10,936 nucleotides of DNA from Betaproteobacteria bacterium (GTDB lineage: Bacteria; Pseudomonadota; Gammaproteobacteria; Burkholderiales; SG8-39): positions 1 through 10,936 of the forward strand of contig JAABQT010000030.1 of NCBI GenBank assembly GCA_011391295.1, written 5' to 3'. The notes beneath the pieces are model-generated. The model saw only the letters and a program-made list of their open reading frames with translations. It was not told where the DNA came from and made no database searches. The stretch's first letter is position 1. Each line of letters starts with the position of its first letter. The translations under genes and the position numbers were made by a program. Positions 6,671 to 10,936 of the stretch are shown piece after piece.

Positions 6671-7867
<1,197 letters not shown>

Positions 7868-7876
7868 CATCGGCCC

Positions 7877-9073
7877 ATGCCGGTCCGCCAGGAGATCCAC
7901 GAGGGCCGCGTGCCCGTCAAGGTCTATACCGACGAGATGCAAGCGCGCGCCCGCAGCCAGCTGGTCAACATCTCGCAGCTTCCCATCGTGCACCATCACG
8001 TGGCGGCGATGCCCGACGTGCACCACGGCATCGGCGCGACCGTCGGCTCGGTGATCCCGACACTGCGCGCCATCATTCCCGCCGCCGTAGGCGTAGACAT
8101 TGGCTGCGGCATGATCGCATCGCGCCTGTCGCTCACCGCCAGCGAGATCGATGAACGTTCACTGAAAAAGCTGTTCGCGCAGATTTCGCGCGACGTCCCC
8201 GTCGGCTTCGATCAGCACGATGAGCGCGATGCGCGCGCCGATGCCGCGAAGCCCTTCAAGCGCGGCCTGCGCGCGATCCTCGAGCAGCACCCCGGCATCG
8301 AGAAACGCGTCGGCAAGAAATCGAGCTGGGTGCGGCAGATGGGCACGCTGGGTGGCGGCAACCACTTCATCGAGGTCTGTCTGGACGAGGCGAATCGCGT
8401 CTGGGTGATGCTGCATTCGGGCAGCCGCGGCATCGGCAACGCCATCGGCACCTACTTCATCGCGCTTGCGAAACAGGACGCCGAGCGCCACCAGATGCAG
8501 CTTCCCGACCGTGACCTGGCGTACTTCTCCGAGGGCGCGCAGCACTTCGACGACTACGTCGGCGCGGTGGGCTGGGCGCAGGACTACGCGCGCGCCAATC
8601 GCGCCGAGATGATGGACCTGGTGCTCGAAGCGCTGCGGCGCCACCTGCCCGCGTTCAACGTTACGACCGAGGCGGTGAACTGCCACCATAACTACGTCGC
8701 GCGCGAAACGCACTATGGCGAGAGTGTCTGGGTGACGCGCAAGGGCGCGATCCGCGCGCGCGAGGGCGACCTGGGCATCATCCCGGGCAGCATGGGCGCG
8801 CGCAGCTACATCGTGCGCGGCCGGGGCAATGCCGAGGCCCTGCAGTCCTGCGCCCACGGCGCGGGCCGGCGCATGAGCCGGACCCAGGCGAAGAAGCAGT
8901 TTTCCGTCGTGGACCTCGCCGAGCAGACGACGGGCGTCGTGTGCCGCAAGGACCAGGGCGTGCTGGACGAGATCCCGGACGCCTACAAGGATATCGACGC
9001 GGTGATGGCGAACCAGTCCGACCTGGTCGAGGTCCTGCACACCCTCAAGCAGGTGCTGTGCGTGAAAGGATGA
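7877..9073 (+). CDS. rtcB: RNA-splicing ligase RtcB
   Basis: A 398-residue GTP- and manganese-dependent RNA ligase joining 2',3'-cyclic phosphate (or 3'-phosphate) ends to 5'-OH ends. Essential residues are in place: D74 and C77 in GVDIGCGM, N162/H163 in GGGNHFIEV, H180 in MLHSGSRG, H270 in NCHHNYV, and H327, the guanylylated histidine, in SCAHGAGRRMSR. The sequence follows the Escherichia coli enzyme (about 408 residues) nearly end to end, ending LVEVLHTLKQVLCVKG. No rtcA, rtcR or archease gene is seen. It lies 9 bp after pobA without a clear ribosome binding site, and its last codons contain the AAGGA that serves the next gene, 4 bp away. An RNA repair enzyme inside an aromatic-catabolism run is unexpected; its role there is unknown. 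Confidence 0.95.
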   Translation: MPVRQEIHEGRVPVKVYTDEMQARARSQLVNISQLPIVHHHVAAMPDVHHGIGATVGSVIPTLRAIIPAAVGVDIGCGMIASRLSLTASEIDERSLKKLFAQISRDVPVGFDQHDERDARADAAKPFKRGLRAILEQHPGIEKRVGKKSSWVRQMGTLGGGNHFIEVCLDEANRVWVMLHSGSRGIGNAIGTYFIALAKQDAERHQMQLPDRDLAYFSEGAQHFDDYVGAVGWAQDYARANRAEMMDLVLEALRRHLPAFNVTTEAVNCHHNYVARETHYGESVWVTRKGAIRAREGDLGIIPGSMGARSYIVRGRGNAEALQSCAHGAGRRMSRTQAKKQFSVVDLAEQTTGVVCRKDQGVLDEIPDAYKDIDAVMANQSDLVEVLHTLKQVLCVKG

Positions 9074-9077
9074 CGCC

Positions 9078-9647
9078 ATGACTTCGATGCATCGCCGCCG
9101 GCTGCTCGGCGCCGCGGCCGCCCTGCCTTTCGCCCAGGCCGGAATCGCGCAGGAATTGCCATTGACCCCGGCCTGCGGCGCGCAATCTGCGCTGACTCCG
9201 CGCCAGACCGAGGGGCCCTATTACACGCCGCACGCGCCGCAGCGGGGTTCGCTGGTGGAGCCGGGTTCGAGCGCGGAACGCCTGGTGCTGGCCGGGCGCG
9301 TCGTTTCGCCGTTCTGCCAGCCGGTGGCGAAGGCGCTGCTCGACTTCTGGCACTGCGACGAGAATGGCAGCTACGACAACGTGGGTTTTCGCTATCGCGG
9401 GCACCTGTTCAGCGATGCCGGGGGGCGTTTCCGCCTCGAGACCATCTGGCCTGCAATTTATCCCGGAAGGGCGCGCCACATTCATGTGAAGGTTCAGGCG
9501 CCGGGGCGGCGCATCCTCACTACGCAACTGTATTTTCCCGGCGATGCGCGCGACGGGCTGTGGCGCAACGAGCTCGTCGTGGCGATGGCGCGCCGCCCCG
9601 AAGGACGCGTGGCCGCCTTCCAGTTCATCGTCGACGCCTTAAAATGA
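9078..9647 (+). CDS. Exported intradiol ring-cleavage dioxygenase (protocatechuate 3,4-dioxygenase beta-like)
   Basis: A 189-residue non-heme iron(III) intradiol dioxygenase. The four iron ligands are recognisable: Y99 (NGSYDN), Y128 (WPAIYPG), H134 and H136 (RARHIHVKV), along with TEGPYY near 44-49 and FPGDARD near 153-159, typical of the beta-type fold. The N-terminus MTSMHRRRLLGAAAALPFAQA is Tat-like (consecutive arginines, a hydrophobic stretch, AQA-type cleavage), so it is probably exported folded with iron bound. Canonical protocatechuate 3,4-dioxygenase has cytoplasmic alpha and beta subunits; this is a single gene, so the true substrate (catechol, protocatechuate or another ortho-diphenol) is open. 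PobA just upstream makes protocatechuate, which fits but does not prove it. AAGGA (9066-9070) inside the rtcB end sets the start; ATG 9087 is an alternative. Confidence 0.85.
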   Translation: MTSMHRRRLLGAAAALPFAQAGIAQELPLTPACGAQSALTPRQTEGPYYTPHAPQRGSLVEPGSSAERLVLAGRVVSPFCQPVAKALLDFWHCDENGSYDNVGFRYRGHLFSDAGGRFRLETIWPAIYPGRARHIHVKVQAPGRRILTTQLYFPGDARDGLWRNELVVAMARRPEGRVAAFQFIVDALK

Positions 9648-9654
9648 CATAATC

Positions 9655-9676
9655 GCGCCTGGCAATTTGCCGGCGC
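9655..9676. promoter_or_regulatory. Near-perfect dyad immediately upstream of fdxA
   Basis: GCGCC (9655-9659) pairs with GGCGC (9672-9676), and inside it GGCAA (9661-9665) pairs with TTGCC (9667-9671), interrupted only by one unpaired T at 9660 and a central T. It ends 7 nt before the fdxA ATG, where a ribosome binding site would be expected and none is seen. CATAAT at 9648-9653 could be a -10 with a poor TTCATC (9624-9629) 18 bp before it. The dyad may be an operator at the fdxA start or an RNA hairpin; it has only AATTT at its loop and no trailing T-run, so a terminator is less likely. Confidence 0.4.
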
Positions 9677-9683
9677 GCATCAC

Positions 9684-10022
9684 ATGACCTACATCGTCAC
9701 CGAAGACTGCATCAAGTGCAAACACATGGACTGCATCGAAGTCTGCCCCGTGGACTGTTTCTACGAGGGCGAGAACATGCTCGTCATCCATCCCGACGAG
9801 TGCATCGACTGCGGCGTGTGCGAGCCTGAGTGCCCACCCGCGGCGATCCTTCCAGACTCCGACCCGAAGGCCGAGCGCTGGCTCAAGCTGAACACCGAGT
9901 TTTCGCTCAAGTGGCCCAACATCACGCGCAAGGGCACGCCACCGGCCGACGCTGACGCCTGGAAGGGCGTGCCGGACAAGTTCGCCAAGTACTTCACGCC
10001 GGAACCCGGCAAGGGCAAGTAG
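9684..10022 (+). CDS. fdxA: 7Fe ferredoxin (3Fe-4S / 4Fe-4S)
   Basis: A 112-residue low-potential electron carrier of the Azotobacter ferredoxin I type. The cysteine pattern matches: C9, C17 and C50 for the 3Fe-4S cluster, C21, C40, C43 and C46 for the 4Fe-4S cluster; C25 corresponds to the free cysteine next to the 4Fe cluster and C12 to another non-ligand cysteine. The segments [20 protein letters not shown] and the C-terminal [15 protein letters not shown] with KYFTPEPG are typical of the proteobacterial FdxA with the ~40-residue extension. The gene starts 36 bp after the dioxygenase gene, and its TAG stop shares a base with the GTG of the next gene. The partner is unknown; it may only be a housekeeping redox gene, or it may serve an Fe-S or oxygenase enzyme encoded nearby. 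Confidence 0.95.
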   Translation: MTYIVTEDCIKCKHMDCIEVCPVDCFYEGENMLVIHPDECIDCGVCEPECPPAAILPDSDPKAERWLKLNTEFSLKWPNITRKGTPPADADAWKGVPDKFAKYFTPEPGKGK

Positions 10023-10936
10023 TGGACCTGTCGCCGGATGAGCGCGCGATCCTCGCCGGGGCGCGCGGCGAGGCCGCGCGTCGCGCGCTCGAGTACCAGG
10101 TCAAGGTCGGGGAGTTCTGGGGCGCCAGGCGCTTCGTGCCCGTCACCAACGTCCACATGATGGGCGACATCGAGGTGATGGGCGACGGTGGCCTGAAATG
10201 GCTGAAGGACCACGAAGCCCTGGGCGCACGCTGCGCCGTGAACACCACCACCAACGCGCGCTGCATCGACTTCGCGCACTGCGAGCGCCTCGGCCAGGAC
10301 GCGGGCGAAGCGAACAAGGAGCGCGAGCTGATCGCCTGCCTGCGCCGCATGGATGTGGTCACCACCGACACCTGCATCAACTATCAGACCGTCTACCAGC
10401 CGCACCTGGGCGAGCACGTCGCCTGGGGCGATACCGGCACCGTGATCTACGCCAATTCGGTGTTCGGCGCGCGCTCCAACTTCGAGTCCGGCCCGGCGGC
10501 GCTCGCCGCCGCGATCACCGGGCGCACGCCCGAATACGGGTTTCACCTCGACGAGCGGCGGCGCGGGACTTTCGCGGTTGAACTGCGCGCCGGCCTCGCC
10601 GACCTCGCCGACTGGGGCGCAGTGGGCAAGCTGGTGGGTGAGCCGCACCAGAGCTACAGCTCGGTGCCGGTATTCCACGGCTATCACCGCACGCCGACTG
10701 CCGACGAGTTGAAGCACCTGGGCGCGGCGCTGGCGAGCTACGGATCGATGGGCATGTTCCATTTCGTCGGTGCGACCCCGGAAGCGCCCACACTGGAGGG
10801 GGCGCTGGGCGGGCGCCCGCCCGCTGAGCGCATGGTGCTCGGCGACGCCGACATCGATGGCGTCTACGCAGGCTACGGGCTGGGCGACGGCAACGCGCGC
10901 CTGGTGGTGTTCTCCGGGCCGCAGCAATCGCTGCTC
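10022..10936 (+). CDS. Aconitase X catalytic domain protein (3' end outside the window)
   Basis: A frame open for 305 codons from GTG at 10022 to the right edge, with no stop. Translation gives LSPDERAILAGARGEAARRA at the N-terminus, then NVHMMGDIEVMG (43-54), NTTTNARCID (74-83), TTDTCINYQ (114-122), HVAWGDTGTVIYANS (132-146), VFGARSNFESGP (147-158) and YGFHLDERRRG (172-182). These are hallmarks of the aconitase X (AcnX, formerly DUF521) large domain. Known AcnX enzymes are iron-sulfur hydro-lyases, such as cis-3-hydroxy-L-proline dehydratase or archaeal phosphomevalonate dehydratase; the substrate here is unknown. The start overlaps the fdxA stop by one base and follows AAGGG at about 10010-10014, so the two are translationally linked. 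Whether the small swivelling domain is fused or separate lies beyond the window. Confidence 0.82.
   Translation, partial: MDLSPDERAILAGARGEAARRALEYQVKVGEFWGARRFVPVTNVHMMGDIEVMGDGGLKWLKDHEALGARCAVNTTTNARCIDFAHCERLGQDAGEANKERELIACLRRMDVVTTDTCINYQTVYQPHLGEHVAWGDTGTVIYANSVFGARSNFESGPAALAAAITGRTPEYGFHLDERRRGTFAVELRAGLADLADWGAVGKLVGEPHQSYSSVPVFHGYHRTPTADELKHLGAALASYGSMGMFHFVGATPEAPTLEGALGGRPPAERMVLGDADIDGVYAGYGLGDGNARLVVFSGPQQSLL

Noticed and set aside
10198..10581. Open frame on the plus strand inside the aconitase X region
   Set aside because: It is a shadow in a different frame from the AcnX sequence, Arg/Ala-rich and without family motifs.

Overview
The window is high-GC, densely packed proteobacterial DNA. 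The gene families (feruloyl-CoA synthase with a MarR regulator, PobA, 7Fe ferredoxin FdxA, RtcB) and the short intergenic gaps suggest a soil or rhizosphere betaproteobacterium of Burkholderiales type. The FdxA sequence has an alphaproteobacterial flavour, so the taxon is an inference. I see no mobile element, CRISPR array, tRNA or rRNA.

Layout. Positions 1-80 hold the start codon and strong ribosome binding site of a gene leaving the window on the minus strand, with a sigma-70 promoter overlapping a dyad that is probably the operator of the MarR gene next door. 81-2341 (+): a MarR-family regulator overlapping by 4 bp a feruloyl-CoA synthase gene. 2353-2949 (-): a TetR regulator, converging on the synthase gene and diverging from a secreted tannase/feruloyl esterase-family gene (3115-4869, +). 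5013-5888 (+): a metal-dependent amidohydrolase resembling the CouO type of 4-hydroxyphenyl-beta-ketoacyl-CoA hydrolase. It converges, with a 4-bp CTAG overlap, on an outer-membrane beta-barrel gene (5885-6601, -). From 6683 to the right edge all genes read rightward with small gaps: pobA, rtcB, an exported intradiol dioxygenase, fdxA and a truncated aconitase X gene starting at GTG 10022.

How the genes fit. The catabolic genes line up as steps of plant hydroxycinnamate breakdown: a secreted esterase frees p-coumarate or ferulate, the synthase activates it to the CoA thioester, side-chain oxidation (hydratase and dehydrogenase not seen; possibly the gene off the left edge) gives a beta-ketoacyl-CoA, the CouO-like enzyme cleaves it to 4-hydroxybenzoate, PobA makes protocatechuate, and an intradiol dioxygenase may open a ring. 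No hydratase-lyase or vanillin dehydrogenase for the alternative non-beta-oxidative route is visible.

The parts that do not fit a textbook cluster are the right-hand genes: an RNA ligase lodged between pobA and a dioxygenase, a dioxygenase with a Tat-like signal, and a ferredoxin gene overlapping an aconitase X gene. PobA also has a coenzyme-binding helix that differs from the NADPH-type enzyme at the residues that set coenzyme preference.
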